In this document: piece by piece, positions 43,772 through 53,131 of the stretch
Numbering within the stretch: the first letter of the stretch is position 1
Layout of the letters: each line of letters starts with the position of its first letter
NCBI RefSeq assembly: GCF_025263265.1
Contig: NZ_CP079869.1
Location: 4,588,001 to 4,652,000 of the forward strand
From: Mycobacterium sp. SMC-4
GTDB lineage: Bacteria > Actinomycetota > Actinomycetes > Mycobacteriales > Mycobacteriaceae
Direction: 5' to 3'
Length of the DNA stretch: 64,000 nt
The notes under the pieces: model-generated
What the model saw: only the letters and a program-made list of their open reading frames with translations
The model's database searches: none
Told to the model about the DNA's origin: nothing
Program-made: the position numbers and the translations under genes

Positions 43772-43807
43772 GCGGCCAGTGTGCCCGATGGGCGCGGTCG
43801 GGAACCG

Positions 43808-44770
43808 CTAACTGGTGAAGCAGGCGCGATAGTCGCTCGGTGTGGTCCGCAGCTGTCGGACGAAGTGGTACCGGTAGGTCACCGGCGACTCGAACCCGAC
43901 CCGGGTGGCGATCTGCTCAACCGACAGCGACGACGATTCCAGTAGCACCAGACTGGCCTGGACCCGTTGTTCGGTCAGCCATTTGATCGGCGTGGTCCCG
44001 GTGGCCTTGCCGAACTGCCGCAGGAAACTGCGTCGCGACAGCATCGACTGCGCGGCCCATTCGTCGAGTGTGATGGGCTCATGCAGGTTCTTTAGCGCCC
44101 ACGCCATGCCCGCAGCGATCCGGCCGTCGGCAGCCGGTTCGGGTACCGGGTTCTCGATGTACTGTGCCTGGCCGCCGGCGCGATGCGGAGCGATCACGAG
44201 CCGTCGGGCGACATCGTTGGCAACCCCGACCCCGTGATCACAGCGCACGATGTGCAGGCACAGGTCCAGTCCCGCAGCGCACCCTGCGCTGGTCAACACG
44301 CGACCGCTGTCGACGTAGAGCGGTGCCGGGTCGACGTGCACGCGCGGATAGCGCTGCGCCAACAGGTCGGTGTAGATCCAGTGCGTCGTCGCGTCCCGGC
44401 CGTCCAGCACCCCGGCCGCGGCCAGCGCGAACGCGCCCGAGCAGATGGACACCAACCGCGCCCCCCGGGCGTCGGCGGCTCTGATCGCCTCGATCAGTGC
44501 CGGCGTAGGTGTTGTCGTCGCGTCGCGGACGCTCGGGATCACCACGGTGTCGGCGCCCGACAGATCATCGAGGCCGTAGGAGGTGCGGACGACCGCGCCG
44601 CCCACCAGCCGGATCTCATCGTCCTCGGCGCACAGTTTGACCGAGTACCAGGGCTGTACCAGTCCGGCCGAGAACATCGGCGACAACTCCGTCATCCCGA
44701 AGATCTCGGCCGCCATGCCGGACTCGAAGCCCGACATCCCGTCGTAGGCCAGAATCGCCACGGTGTGCAT
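43808..44770 (-). CDS. GlxA-type transcriptional regulator (DJ-1/PfpI plus AraC domains)
   Basis: The 320-residue protein has an N-terminal DJ-1/PfpI-like domain (about 1-165, nucleophile-elbow Cys in SICSGAFALAAAG) and a C-terminal AraC double helix-turn-helix (about 215-318, SRRSFLRQFGKATGTTPIKW and VEQIATRVGFESPVTYRYHF). It likely controls nearby genes such as the ligase 36 bases downstream, or the divergent small gene. Confidence 0.9.
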   Translation of the reverse strand: MHTVAILAYDGMSGFESGMAAEIFGMTELSPMFSAGLVQPWYSVKLCAEDDEIRLVGGAVVRTSYGLDDLSGADTVVIPSVRDATTTPTPALIEAIRAADARGARLVSICSGAFALAAAGVLDGRDATTHWIYTDLLAQRYPRVHVDPAPLYVDSGRVLTSAGCAAGLDLCLHIVRCDHGVGVANDVARRLVIAPHRAGGQAQYIENPVPEPAADGRIAAGMAWALKNLHEPITLDEWAAQSMLSRRSFLRQFGKATGTTPIKWLTEQRVQASLVLLESSSLSVEQIATRVGFESPVTYRYHFVRQLRTTPSDYRACFTS

Positions 44771-44841
44771 GTCACTATCTTATCGATCATCGGCACTAGG
44801 GCCACTGTTGGCGGACGCCGACCATCGGCAGTGTGTAAGAC

Positions 44842-45072
44842 ATGCTGTACAAGAAGCCCGAATCACGGACCCGGCGTCACACGAAATGGCTCCTCGACAA
44901 CACTTTCCGCGTCATCGCGGAGTTCGTCGCGGGCATCGACGCCGGCCACGCCATCGCCCACGGCGTACCCCCGTCCGCACGGTCGCGTGCCCGCTCACGC
45001 CCGTGCGACGATGCCTCGTTCTGCCGAGCAGACGCAAAGTCCCCCAAAATCCGTGGAAATTGGGGGACTTAG
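44842..45072 (+). CDS. Small basic protein of unknown function
   Basis: The 76-residue product begins MLYKKPESRTRRHTKWLLDN and has one amphipathic/hydrophobic helix (NTFRVIAEFVAGIDAGHAIA). The first 45 residues look like real protein; the rest is Arg/Ser-rich and runs into the long inverted repeat, so the natural stop may vary between strains. No family was recognised. Confidence 0.45.
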   Translation: MLYKKPESRTRRHTKWLLDNTFRVIAEFVAGIDAGHAIAHGVPPSARSRARSRPCDDASFCRADAKSPKIRGNWGT

Positions 45073-45082
45073 CGTCTGCTCG
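45025..45082. terminator. Long inverted repeat between convergent genes (terminator-like element)
   Basis: Arms of 22 bp (45025-45046 and 45061-45082) are complementary with a single mismatch; the loop is 14 bases. The outer arm reads CGAGCAGACGC. I recall the AGCGTCTGCTCG motif from intergenic hairpins of other mycobacteria, so it may be a dispersed element. It lies 18 bases past the fadB stop and overlaps the end of the small plus-strand gene. Confidence 0.7.
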
Positions 45083-45099
45083 CGTCAGGACAGCAGGGG

Positions 45100-47244
45100 C
45101 TAGCTCAGCGATGCCGGCGGGTTGAACCGCTCGCCGTAGCGTTCGGCCAGTTGCTTGGCCCGTGCGACGAATGCCTGCTTGCCGACCCCCAGCTCACCCT
45201 GGTAACCGACGATGAACTGCGCGGATCCACCGGTGTAGGGCGGGAATCCGATGCCCATGATCGAGCCGATGTTCGCATCCGCAGTAGAGGTGAGCACCCC
45301 TTCGTCCAGACACTTCTGGGTCTCCAGCGCCTCGGCGAACAGCATCCGGTCGATCATGTCCTGCAGCGGGATCTCGGTGTTGCCCCCACCGAACGTCTCG
45401 GCGAGGCCCTCCCACAGACCGACGCGCTTGCCGTCGGCGTAGGAGTAGAAGCCGGCGCCCTTCAAGCGGCTGGGCCGACCGATCTCGATCATCTTGTTGA
45501 CGACGACCTCGGCCGGGTGCGGCTCATAGGTACCACCTGCAGCCTCGGTCGCCTTGCGTGTCTCGCCGGCGATCTTCTGCATCAGCTCCAGGTTGAGCTC
45601 GTCGGAGAGCTGCAGCGGCGCCGCCGGGTAGCCGGCCTGAGAACCAGCCTGCTCGATGCTGGCCGCAGGTACGCCCTCACCCAGCATCGCCAGCGCCTCG
45701 TTGACGAAGGTGCCGATGACCCGGCTGGTGAAGAAGCCGCGGCTGTCGTTGACCACGATCGGGGTCTTGCCGATGGCCAGTGTGTAGTCGAACACCCGAG
45801 CCAGCGCCTCGTCAGAGGTCTTCTCTCCCTTGATGATCTCCACCAGCGGCATCTTGTCGACCGGCGAGAAGAAGTGGATTCCGATGAAGTCCTCCTGGCG
45901 CTTCACCCCGGTCGCCAGACCGGTGATCGGCAGCGTGGAGGTGTTGGAGCCCAGCAGCGCGTTCGGCTCGACGATGTCCTCGATCTCCTGGAACACCTTG
46001 TGCTTGAGCTCCTGGTTCTCGAAGACGGCCTCGACGACGAAATCGACACCTTTGAGATCGGCGGCATCGGCGGTCGGGGTGATGCGATCGAGGAGCGCAC
46101 GGGACTTCTCCTCGGTGGTGCGCCCCCGCTCGAGCGCCTTGGCCTCCAACCTCTCGGAGTAACCCTTGCCCTTCTGCGCGGCTTCGAGCGAAACATCCTT
46201 GAGCACAACGTCGTAGCCGGCCTTGGCCGACACGTAGGCGATGCCCGCGCCCATCATGCCCGCGCCCAACACACCGATCTTCTTGATCTCCTGCTTGGCG
46301 ATACCGTCGGGCCGCGACGCGCCACCGTTGATGGCCTGCAGATCCAGGAAGAACGCCTGGATCATGTTCTTGGCGGTCTGGCCGGTCACCAGCGTGGTGA
46401 AGTAGCGGCTCTCGATCCGGGTGGCGGTGTCGAAGTCGACCTGCGCGCCCTCCACGGCGGCATCCAGGATGGCCCGCGGCGCCGGCATCGGCGCGCCCTT
46501 GAGCTGCTTCTTCAGCAACGCCGGAAACGACGGCAGGATCGAAGCCAGGCCGGGGCTCGACGGGGTGCCGCCGGGCATCTTGTAGCCCTTCTGATCCCAC
46601 GGCTGGGTGTGCGCCTCCGGATTCGCCTTGATCCAGGCCTTGGCCGCGGGGATCAGTTCCTCGACGCTACCGACCAATTCATCGACCAGACCGATGTCCT
46701 TGGCTTTGCCCGGCTTGAACCTGGTGCCCTGGCTCAGCACCTCCATGAAGGCCTTCTGGATGCCGAACATCCGCACGGTACGGGCCACACCCCCACCGCC
46801 GGGCAAAAGACCCAGCGTCACCTCAGGCAGGCCGATCACCACACCCTTGATGTCGGCGGCGATGCGGTGGTGACAGGCCAGCGCGATCTCCAGACCGCCA
46901 CCGAGCGCAGCGCCGTTGATGGCGGCGACCACGGGCACACCCAGCGTCTCGAGCTTGCGCAGGTCGGCCTTGATGAACTCGACCTCGGCGAACGACTCGG
47001 CGGCATTGTCGGGCCCGACGTTCATCATGCCCTTGAGATCACCGCCGGCGAAGAAGGTCTTCTTCGCGCTGGCAATCACCACGCCGGTGATCGAATCCTT
47101 CTCCTGCACGAGCTTCTCGACGGCGTTGTGCATCGACTCCTTGTAGTGCTCGTTCATCACGTTGGCCGAACCGGTCGGGTCGTCCAACGTCAGGGTGACG
47201 ATGCCGTCGGCATCCTTGTCCCACTGAATGGTGTTCTCTGCCAT
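45100..47244 (-). CDS. fadB: Trifunctional-type enoyl-CoA hydratase/3-hydroxyacyl-CoA dehydrogenase FadB
   Basis: This 714-residue fatty-acid beta-oxidation alpha subunit starts with an enoyl-CoA hydratase domain (about 1-300, with GAALGGGLEIALACHHRIA and the catalytic Glu region GLPEVTLGLLPGGGG). The 3-hydroxyacyl-CoA dehydrogenase NAD-binding domain begins at IGVLGAGMMGAGIAYV (around 325) and is followed by its C-terminal helical domain. It partners FadA, encoded 15 bases upstream on the same strand, in one alpha2beta2 complex. It corresponds to Rv0860. Confidence 0.96.
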   Translation of the reverse strand: MAENTIQWDKDADGIVTLTLDDPTGSANVMNEHYKESMHNAVEKLVQEKDSITGVVIASAKKTFFAGGDLKGMMNVGPDNAAESFAEVEFIKADLRKLETLGVPVVAAINGAALGGGLEIALACHHRIAADIKGVVIGLPEVTLGLLPGGGGVARTVRMFGIQKAFMEVLSQGTRFKPGKAKDIGLVDELVGSVEELIPAAKAWIKANPEAHTQPWDQKGYKMPGGTPSSPGLASILPSFPALLKKQLKGAPMPAPRAILDAAVEGAQVDFDTATRIESRYFTTLVTGQTAKNMIQAFFLDLQAINGGASRPDGIAKQEIKKIGVLGAGMMGAGIAYVSAKAGYDVVLKDVSLEAAQKGKGYSERLEAKALERGRTTEEKSRALLDRITPTADAADLKGVDFVVEAVFENQELKHKVFQEIEDIVEPNALLGSNTSTLPITGLATGVKRQEDFIGIHFFSPVDKMPLVEIIKGEKTSDEALARVFDYTLAIGKTPIVVNDSRGFFTSRVIGTFVNEALAMLGEGVPAASIEQAGSQAGYPAAPLQLSDELNLELMQKIAGETRKATEAAGGTYEPHPAEVVVNKMIEIGRPSRLKGAGFYSYADGKRVGLWEGLAETFGGGNTEIPLQDMIDRMLFAEALETQKCLDEGVLTSTADANIGSIMGIGFPPYTGGSAQFIVGYQGELGVGKQAFVARAKQLAERYGERFNPPASLS

Positions 47245-47259
47245 GCTGTTCAGGCCTCT

Positions 47260-48471
47260 CTAGACGCGCTCGATGATGGTGGCCACGCCCATGCCGCCGC
47301 CCACGCACAGCGTGATCAGGGCACGCCGGGCGCCGCGGCGCTCGAGCTCGTCGACCATGGTTCCGGTGATCATGGCGCCGGTGGCGCCCAGCGGGTGGCC
47401 CATCGCGATGGCGCCACCGTTGACGTTGAGCTTCTCGTCGGGGATGTTGAGGTCCTTCTGGAACTTCAGCACCACCGAGGCGAACGCTTCGTTGAGTTCG
47501 AACAGGTCGATGTCGTCGACCGTCAGACCGGCGCGGTCGAGCACCTTCTTCGTCGCCGGGGTGGGACCGGTGAGCATGATGACCGGGTCGGCTCCACTGG
47601 TCGCGGTGGCCACGATGCGCGCCCGCGGGGTCAACCCCTGCGACTTGCCCGCCACCTCGCTACCGATCAGCACCAACGCGGCGCCGTCGACGATGCCCGA
47701 GCTGTTGCCGCCGGTGTGGACGTGGTTGATCTTCTCGACGAAGTGGTACTTCTGCAGCGCGACGTCGTCGAATCCGCCCATCGCGCCGACACCCTCGAAC
47801 GCGGACTTCAGCTTGCCCAGGCTCTCCACGGTGGTGCCGGGTCGGATGTGCTCGTCATGGTCGAGGACGACCAGACCGTTCTGGTCCTTGACCGGGACCA
47901 CGGACTTGGCGAAGTAGCCGCCCGACCAGGCCGCGGCGGCACGCTCCTGCGAGCGCGCCGCATAGGCGTCGACGTCCTCGCGGGAGAAGCCTTCGATGGT
48001 GGCGATCAGGTCGGCGCCGATGCCCTGCGGGACGAAGCCGATGCGGTAGTTGGTCTCCGGGTCGGCCGCCCACGCCCCACCGTCGGAGCCCATCGGCACC
48101 CGGCTCATCGATTCCACACCGCCGGCGAGCACCAGGTCGTCCCAACCCGAGCGGACCTTCTGCGCGGCCATGTTCACGGCCTCCAGACCGGACGCGCAGA
48201 ACCGGTTGAGCTGGACGCCCCCGGTGGTCTCGGGCAGATTGGCGACCAGGCCAGCGGTGCGGGCGATGTCGCCGCCCTGGTCGCCGACGGGCGAGACGAC
48301 ACCGAGGATCAGGTCGCTGATCAGGTTCTCGTCCAGGTCAGGGAAGCGGGTACGCATCTCGTCGATCAGGCCGACAACGAGGTTGACCGGCTTGATCTCG
48401 TTCAGGGCGCCGCCGCGCTGTTTGCCGCGCGGCGTGCGGATGGCCTCATAAATGAAGGCTTCTTCGGACAT
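47260..48471 (-). CDS. fadA: Acetyl-CoA acyltransferase (thiolase) FadA
   Basis: The 403-residue thiolase performs the last step of beta-oxidation. The acylated Cys is in [12 protein letters not shown] (around 93), with [16 protein letters not shown] and the second active-site Cys in TLCVGGGMG at the end. It is the first gene of the fadA-fadB operon and corresponds to Rv0859. Confidence 0.96.
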   Translation of the reverse strand: MSEEAFIYEAIRTPRGKQRGGALNEIKPVNLVVGLIDEMRTRFPDLDENLISDLILGVVSPVGDQGGDIARTAGLVANLPETTGGVQLNRFCASGLEAVNMAAQKVRSGWDDLVLAGGVESMSRVPMGSDGGAWAADPETNYRIGFVPQGIGADLIATIEGFSREDVDAYAARSQERAAAAWSGGYFAKSVVPVKDQNGLVVLDHDEHIRPGTTVESLGKLKSAFEGVGAMGGFDDVALQKYHFVEKINHVHTGGNSSGIVDGAALVLIGSEVAGKSQGLTPRARIVATATSGADPVIMLTGPTPATKKVLDRAGLTVDDIDLFELNEAFASVVLKFQKDLNIPDEKLNVNGGAIAMGHPLGATGAMITGTMVDELERRGARRALITLCVGGGMGVATIIERV

Positions 48472-48603
48472 GTGTTCTCCAGGTCCTGTTCAGGGGTCCG
48501 CGGTGCACGCCCGCGGCGAGGCTGCTCCTCTAGGTCGCGATGCTAGCAGCCTCGCCCAACCCGTTGGTTGGGCCTCCTGGAGAGATGATGTCCTGCGGTG
48601 GCG

Positions 48604-48792
48604 TCAGTCGGGCGAGCCCTCGCTGCTGTCGAAGAACGACCACTCACCGTCGTGCTCGACCTCCATGCGCCAGCCCAGCTCGTCGTAATCGGACTTCTGG
48701 TCGACGAACCATGCGTGCGCGTCATCGGCGCTTTCGATGTCCTTGGTCTCGACGACTTCACCCTTGGGATTGAGCACGCGGTAGGTAGCCAT
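48604..48792 (-). CDS. Small conserved acidic protein, unknown function
   Basis: This 62-residue protein (MATYRVLNPKGEVVETKDIE at the start) has a pattern suggesting a compact alpha/beta fold (SADDAHAWFVDQ helix, WRMEVEHDGEWSFF strands). The ATG at 48792 is the natural start. It is a lone gene between fadA and the OYE gene. No family is recognised. Confidence 0.65.
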   Translation of the reverse strand: MATYRVLNPKGEVVETKDIESADDAHAWFVDQKSDYDELGWRMEVEHDGEWSFFDSSEGSPD

Positions 48793-48827
48793 GCAGACCC
48801 TGTTCCCAGCGACGGGCACATACACAC

Positions 48828-49934
48828 CTACGCCGACTGCGCGATCACGATTTCGTCAAGCGTCGGGTAATCGATGTATCCAGCAGGTCCCGGCGCGTAG
48901 AACGTCGCCTCATCCGGCTCGTTGAGCGGTGCCCCCACCTTCAGACGCGTCACCAGGTCCGGGTTGGCCAAGAATCCGCGCCCGATCGCCGCCGCACTGA
49001 TGACGCCCCAACTGGCAAGGTTCTCCAGCAGCGCGAAGTCGGTGCCCACGGTGCGCGGGGTGTTGAGGATCAACGGGCCCTCCCACACGGTCCGCACGGC
49101 GGCGAACGCAGGCTTCGACGACTCGATCACCACATGCAGGTAGCCGACGTTCAACGGCTTGATCCGGCACAGCAGCGCCTCGTAGGCGCTGGTGTCGTCG
49201 ACCTCGTGCATGTCGCCGGCACCGTTACCGGGCGAGATCCGCAGTCCGACGCGCTCGGGGCCGATCTCGTCGGCGACGGCTTCGACGACCTCGGCAGCGA
49301 ATCGGGCCCTGTTCTGAGGCGAGCCGCCGTATTCGTCACTGCGCTGGTTCACCACGTCGGACAGGAACTCATGTAACAGATACCCGTTGGCCGAATGGAT
49401 TTCGACGCCGTCCATCCCGGCATCAACCGCCCGCCGGGCAGCACTTCGGAACTGGTCGACGATCTCGCCGATCTCGCCGACAGTCAGCGCCCGAGGCACC
49501 GGCAGCGGCTTCTTGCCGGTCGGCGTATGGGTGTGCAGGTTCGCGGCGACCGGCGAGGGGGCCACGGTTTCGAACCCGCTGATGTCGGGGTGGGCCATCC
49601 GACCGACATGCCACAACTGCACGAACATCTTTCCACCGGCCTGATGCACTGCCGAGGCGATCTCGGCCCACTTGTCTTGCTGACGGTCGGTATAGAGACC
49701 AGGAGTGTTCAGGTAGGCACCGTTGGCTTGTTCACAGACCGCAGTGGCCTCGGAGATGATCAGCCCGGCCGATGCGCGCTGCGCGTAGTACTGCGCGGCA
49801 AGCGAGGACGGCGTGCCATCGGCGTCGGCCCGCGACCTGGTCAGCGGGGCCATGAAAAGGCGGTTGGCCAATTGCAGCCCACCCACTGTGACCGGTTTCA
49901 ACAGGGCCGAGTCCGCGCCGAGAGTCAACGTCAT
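48828..49934 (-). CDS. Old-yellow-enzyme family alkene reductase (NemA-like)
   Basis: The 368-residue FMN TIM-barrel reductase acts on activated C=C bonds (N-ethylmaleimide, enones, nitro esters). Typical elements are NRLFMAPLTRSRAD, QLWHVGRMAHPD (substrate His region), DGVEIHSANGYLLHEFLSD and QRSDEYGGSPQNRARF. ATG at 49934 begins the conserved barrel; the long upstream frame is a shadow of the LuxR-type gene. Confidence 0.92.
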   Translation of the reverse strand: MTLTLGADSALLKPVTVGGLQLANRLFMAPLTRSRADADGTPSSLAAQYYAQRASAGLIISEATAVCEQANGAYLNTPGLYTDRQQDKWAEIASAVHQAGGKMFVQLWHVGRMAHPDISGFETVAPSPVAANLHTHTPTGKKPLPVPRALTVGEIGEIVDQFRSAARRAVDAGMDGVEIHSANGYLLHEFLSDVVNQRSDEYGGSPQNRARFAAEVVEAVADEIGPERVGLRISPGNGAGDMHEVDDTSAYEALLCRIKPLNVGYLHVVIESSKPAFAAVRTVWEGPLILNTPRTVGTDFALLENLASWGVISAAAIGRGFLANPDLVTRLKVGAPLNEPDEATFYAPGPAGYIDYPTLDEIVIAQSA

Positions 49935-49972
49935 GCCGCACACAGCGCAGTCGGCGGGCGATTCATTCCCGC

Positions 49973-51004
49973 TCAGGCGAGTTCGCGCACTGCGGGTGTG
50001 GCCGCCAGGTCGGCCAGCAGCGGCCCCGACACCAGACCCCACGAGGTGGCGGCCGACACGCAGGAGGCGCGGTTGGCGGCGCGCAGTTTGCCGATCACGT
50101 TCTCCATGTGGTGCCCGGCGGTGCGGGCGCTGATGAACAACTGCGCCGCGATCTGATTGTTGGTCAGTCCGAGCGAAGCCAACGTGAGCACGTCGAGCTC
50201 CCGGGGTGTGACACCGAACGGCAACTCGGCCCGGGCAATCAGCAACAAGCCGCGCAGACTGTCGCCGGCGTAACGCGGCGCGGTGGCCAGATGACGCACG
50301 TGCAACCACGTCGATCCGTCATGCCAGCGCGTCGCCTCCGGACGGAAGTGCCCTCCGATCAGCTGGTGCGCCAGCGCCATGTCCGACACCAGCCGAGCGT
50401 CGACGGGACGGTCGAAATGCGCGCCCGGCCGCAGCAGATGTGCGCGACCGATCTGATCGACCGCCCAGGCCTGCGCCTCCGGCGCCAGCAGGTCGGCAAC
50501 CTGGCGCGGCCGCACCGAGAAGTCCAGGTAATCCGCCATTTGTCTGCGCAGCGAGTTGATTTCGCGGACGTCGTCATCGGTGGGATACCGAGCGTCGTCG
50601 CAATTGACGTGGATGGTGCCGGCGTAACGGCCCTCGACGGTGACCAGTCGCGCCGACAGCCCTTCGTCGAAGCCGGCCGGTCTGAACACCTCGGTCACCG
50701 AGAAACCGCTGCGATAGTCGGGAAAGTCGCGCCAGCGCAGTGCACCGAGATCGCGCCGACGCATCGAATCGAACAGCGGATCGTTGTCGACGAACCAGGT
50801 GTTGAGATGGTCGATGACGGCGTCCGGATAACCGTGGTTTGCCAACGTGACGTGGGTGCGCGCGATCGGATCCCAGAGGCTGATCGCCGACGCCGACGAC
50901 CGCGCCCGCGCGCGCAACGCATCGAGCATGTCGTGTGCTCGCGTGTCGAATCCGCCGGCGCCTTCGAGCACCGCGGCATACTGGCCGGTCATCCCGGCCA
51001 TCAT
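49973..51004 (-). CDS. LuxR-family transcriptional regulator
   Basis: The protein has 343 residues if it starts at ATG 51004; ATG 51001, ATG 50992 or GTG 51022 are alternatives, and none has a clear ribosome-binding site. The C-terminal LuxR helix-turn-helix is VTPRELDVLTLASLGLTNNQ onward (about 272-320). The N-terminal 200 residues have no named domain that I recognise and may sense a ligand. It is divergent from the urea-binding lipoprotein gene and the urease operon, so control of urease by this protein is a reasonable inference. Confidence 0.85.
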   Translation of the reverse strand: MMAGMTGQYAAVLEGAGGFDTRAHDMLDALRARARSSASAISLWDPIARTHVTLANHGYPDAVIDHLNTWFVDNDPLFDSMRRRDLGALRWRDFPDYRSGFSVTEVFRPAGFDEGLSARLVTVEGRYAGTIHVNCDDARYPTDDDVREINSLRRQMADYLDFSVRPRQVADLLAPEAQAWAVDQIGRAHLLRPGAHFDRPVDARLVSDMALAHQLIGGHFRPEATRWHDGSTWLHVRHLATAPRYAGDSLRGLLLIARAELPFGVTPRELDVLTLASLGLTNNQIAAQLFISARTAGHHMENVIGKLRAANRASCVSAATSWGLVSGPLLADLAATPAVRELA

Positions 51005-51106
51005 CGGCAGGTGGTGTTTCACAGATGTTTCGTCGGTGAGGCGGGCACGAAAACTGGTGCAGCGAATGGGAGATTCGCCCCATAGCGGGCGCGGCCTTGT
51101 GCTTCC

Positions 51107-51112
51107 TACGCT
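51107..51112 (+). promoter_or_regulatory. Candidate -10 element for the urtA-urease operon
   Basis: TACGCT (TANNNT) lies 43 bases before the urtA-like ATG in the region divergent from the LuxR-type gene. Confidence 0.3.
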
Positions 51113-51155
51113 GGCCGCACCAGAAGACGACCGCACGAAACAGAGGCGTAGCACC

Positions 51156-52421
51156 ATGATCGGGTCATCACGAGTTTCCAGGCGCCGGCTCCGGCGTTCC
51201 ACCGTCGCCCTCGCCGCGGCAGCTCTGTTGGTTGCCGGCTGCGGCAGCAGGGCCGGCGACGAAGGCACCGCGACAGCCAGAGAGGGCTGCGCTGACACCT
51301 CCGGCGACACCGTCAAGGTGGGTGCCATCAACTCGCTGTCGGGCGGCCTGGCGGTCAGCGAGACCGTCATCCACGATGCGATCGTGATGGCGGTCGAGCA
51401 GATCAACACCACCGGCGGTGTGCTGGGCAAGCAACTGCAACTGCTCAGCGAGGACGGCGCCTCCGAGCCGACGGTGTTCGCGGAGAAGGCCCAGAAGCTC
51501 GTTCAATCAGACTGTGTTGCGGCGGTTTTCGGCGGCTACACCTCGGCCAGCCGCAAGGCGATGCTCCCGGTGTTCGAGGACGCCAACGCGCTGCTGTACT
51601 ACGGCCAGCAGTACGAAGGGCTGGAGGATTCCTCCAACATCTTCTACACCGGCGCGACCACCAATCAGCAGATCATTCCCGCGCTGGACTATCTCAAGGA
51701 GCAGGGCGTCACGTCGTTGTACCTGGTGGGCAGCGACTATGTGTTCCCCCGTACGTCCAATGCGATCGTGAAGGCCTACGCCGAGGCCAACGGCATCGAG
51801 ATCAAGGGAGAGGACTACACCCCGCTGGGTAGCACCGACTTCTCCACCATCGTCAACAAGATCCGCGCCGCCGACGCCGATGCGGTGTTCAACGTCGTGG
51901 TCGGCGACTCCTTGGTCGCCTTTTTCCGTGAGTACCGCAGCGCGGGCCTGACCGCGCAGACCATGCCGGTGATGTCGATGTGTGTCGGCGAGGAAGAGGT
52001 GCGCAGCATCGGCGCCGCCACGGTGGCCGGGCAGCTGTCGTCGTGGAACTACTACCAGACCCTCGACACTGCACGGAACCAGGAGTTCGTCGCCGACTTC
52101 AAGGAACGCTTCGGCGCCGATCGCGTGACCTCGGACCCGATGGAATCGGCGTACGCCGCGGTGCTGTTGTGGAAAGCGACGGTGGAGAAGGCGAATTCGT
52201 TCGCTGTCGCCGACATCCAGCAGGCCGCCGGGGGTGTGTCAGTCGACGCGCCGGAAGGCACGGTGACGATCGACGGTGACAACCACCACGTCACCAAGAC
52301 CGCGCGGATCGGCCGGGTCGGCGACGACGGGCTGATCTATCAGGTGTGGGAGTCGCCGCAGCCCATCGAGCCCGACCCCTACCTGCGCAGCTACCCCTGG
52401 GCCGAGAGCATCACGGGCTGA
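51156..52421 (+). CDS. urtA: Urea/amide ABC-transporter substrate-binding lipoprotein (UrtA-like)
   Basis: This 421-residue periplasmic-binding-type protein has a lipobox LLVAGC (lipidated Cys29). The mature part matches the UrtA/FmdD family ([60 protein letters not shown] as spaced blocks, [14 protein letters not shown]). It should bind urea or a short amide at the cell surface. No urtBCDE permease or ATPase genes follow; the next gene, ureAB, starts four bases after the stop. It is therefore either an orphan binding protein or works with a transporter encoded elsewhere. Confidence 0.88.
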   Translation: MIGSSRVSRRRLRRSTVALAAAALLVAGCGSRAGDEGTATAREGCADTSGDTVKVGAINSLSGGLAVSETVIHDAIVMAVEQINTTGGVLGKQLQLLSEDGASEPTVFAEKAQKLVQSDCVAAVFGGYTSASRKAMLPVFEDANALLYYGQQYEGLEDSSNIFYTGATTNQQIIPALDYLKEQGVTSLYLVGSDYVFPRTSNAIVKAYAEANGIEIKGEDYTPLGSTDFSTIVNKIRAADADAVFNVVVGDSLVAFFREYRSAGLTAQTMPVMSMCVGEEEVRSIGAATVAGQLSSWNYYQTLDTARNQEFVADFKERFGADRVTSDPMESAYAAVLLWKATVEKANSFAVADIQQAAGGVSVDAPEGTVTIDGDNHHVTKTARIGRVGDDGLIYQVWESPQPIEPDPYLRSYPWAESITG

Positions 52422-52425
52422 CGCC

Positions 52426-53130
52426 ATGCACCTGACCCCCAAGGATGAGGACCGCCTGCTGCTGTTCCTGGCCGCCGAGCTGGCTCGTAAGCATCGCGCC
52501 GCCGGACTGTCGTTGAGCTACGCCGAAGCGCGCGCGCTGATCGCCGATGAGGTGGTCGAAGCCGCACGCGCCGGTGCGAGTGTCGCCTCGGCCGCCGCGC
52601 ACGGCGCGTCGATCCTGACCGAGGACGACGTCCTGCCGGGCGTGTCGACGCTGTTGGGATCGGTTCAGGTGGAGGCGTTCTTCGACGACGGCCAGAAGCT
52701 GGTCACCGTGCACGAGGCCATCGGTCCGGGAACCACCACCGCAGCACCGACGGTGACTCCTGGCGAAATCCTGCCCTTAGATGGCGATCTGGAGCTCAAC
52801 GCAGGGCGCCCGATCAGCGTGCTCACGGTCGAGAACACCGGCGACCGGCCGATCCAGGTGGGCTCGCATTTCCATTTCTTCGAGGTCAATCGGGCGTTGC
52901 GGTTCGACCGGGCGGCTGGCTTCGGCATGCGGCTGGACATCCCGTCAGGTACCGCAGTTCGCTTCGAACCCGGTGAAACACAGGAGGTTACGCTGACGAC
53001 ATATGGCGGCGACCGTACCGTGGTCGGGCAGAACGACGTCACCAACGGGGCGACGACGGCTCCGGCGTCCACCGAACTGCTGGGGCGCCTGCACACCTTG
53101 GGCTTCCTCGACTCGACGTGGGAGGCCTGA
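52426..53130 (+). CDS. ureAB: Fused urease gamma-beta subunit (UreAB)
   Basis: The 234-residue fusion joins gamma (1-100, starting [20 protein letters not shown]) to beta (about 109-225, [19 protein letters not shown] and [17 protein letters not shown]). The junction is a short Thr/Ala linker. The M. tuberculosis subunits are separate genes; the fusion is the arrangement of Helicobacter UreA and some actinobacteria. It forms the structural urease with UreC. Confidence 0.95.
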   Translation: MHLTPKDEDRLLLFLAAELARKHRAAGLSLSYAEARALIADEVVEAARAGASVASAAAHGASILTEDDVLPGVSTLLGSVQVEAFFDDGQKLVTVHEAIGPGTTTAAPTVTPGEILPLDGDLELNAGRPISVLTVENTGDRPIQVGSHFHFFEVNRALRFDRAAGFGMRLDIPSGTAVRFEPGETQEVTLTTYGGDRTVVGQNDVTNGATTAPASTELLGRLHTLGFLDSTWEA

Positions 53131-53131
53131 G

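Noticed and set aside
45151..48546. 1131-codon plus-strand open frame opposite fadB and fadA
   Set aside because: It is an antisense shadow; both minus-strand genes are unmistakable beta-oxidation enzymes.
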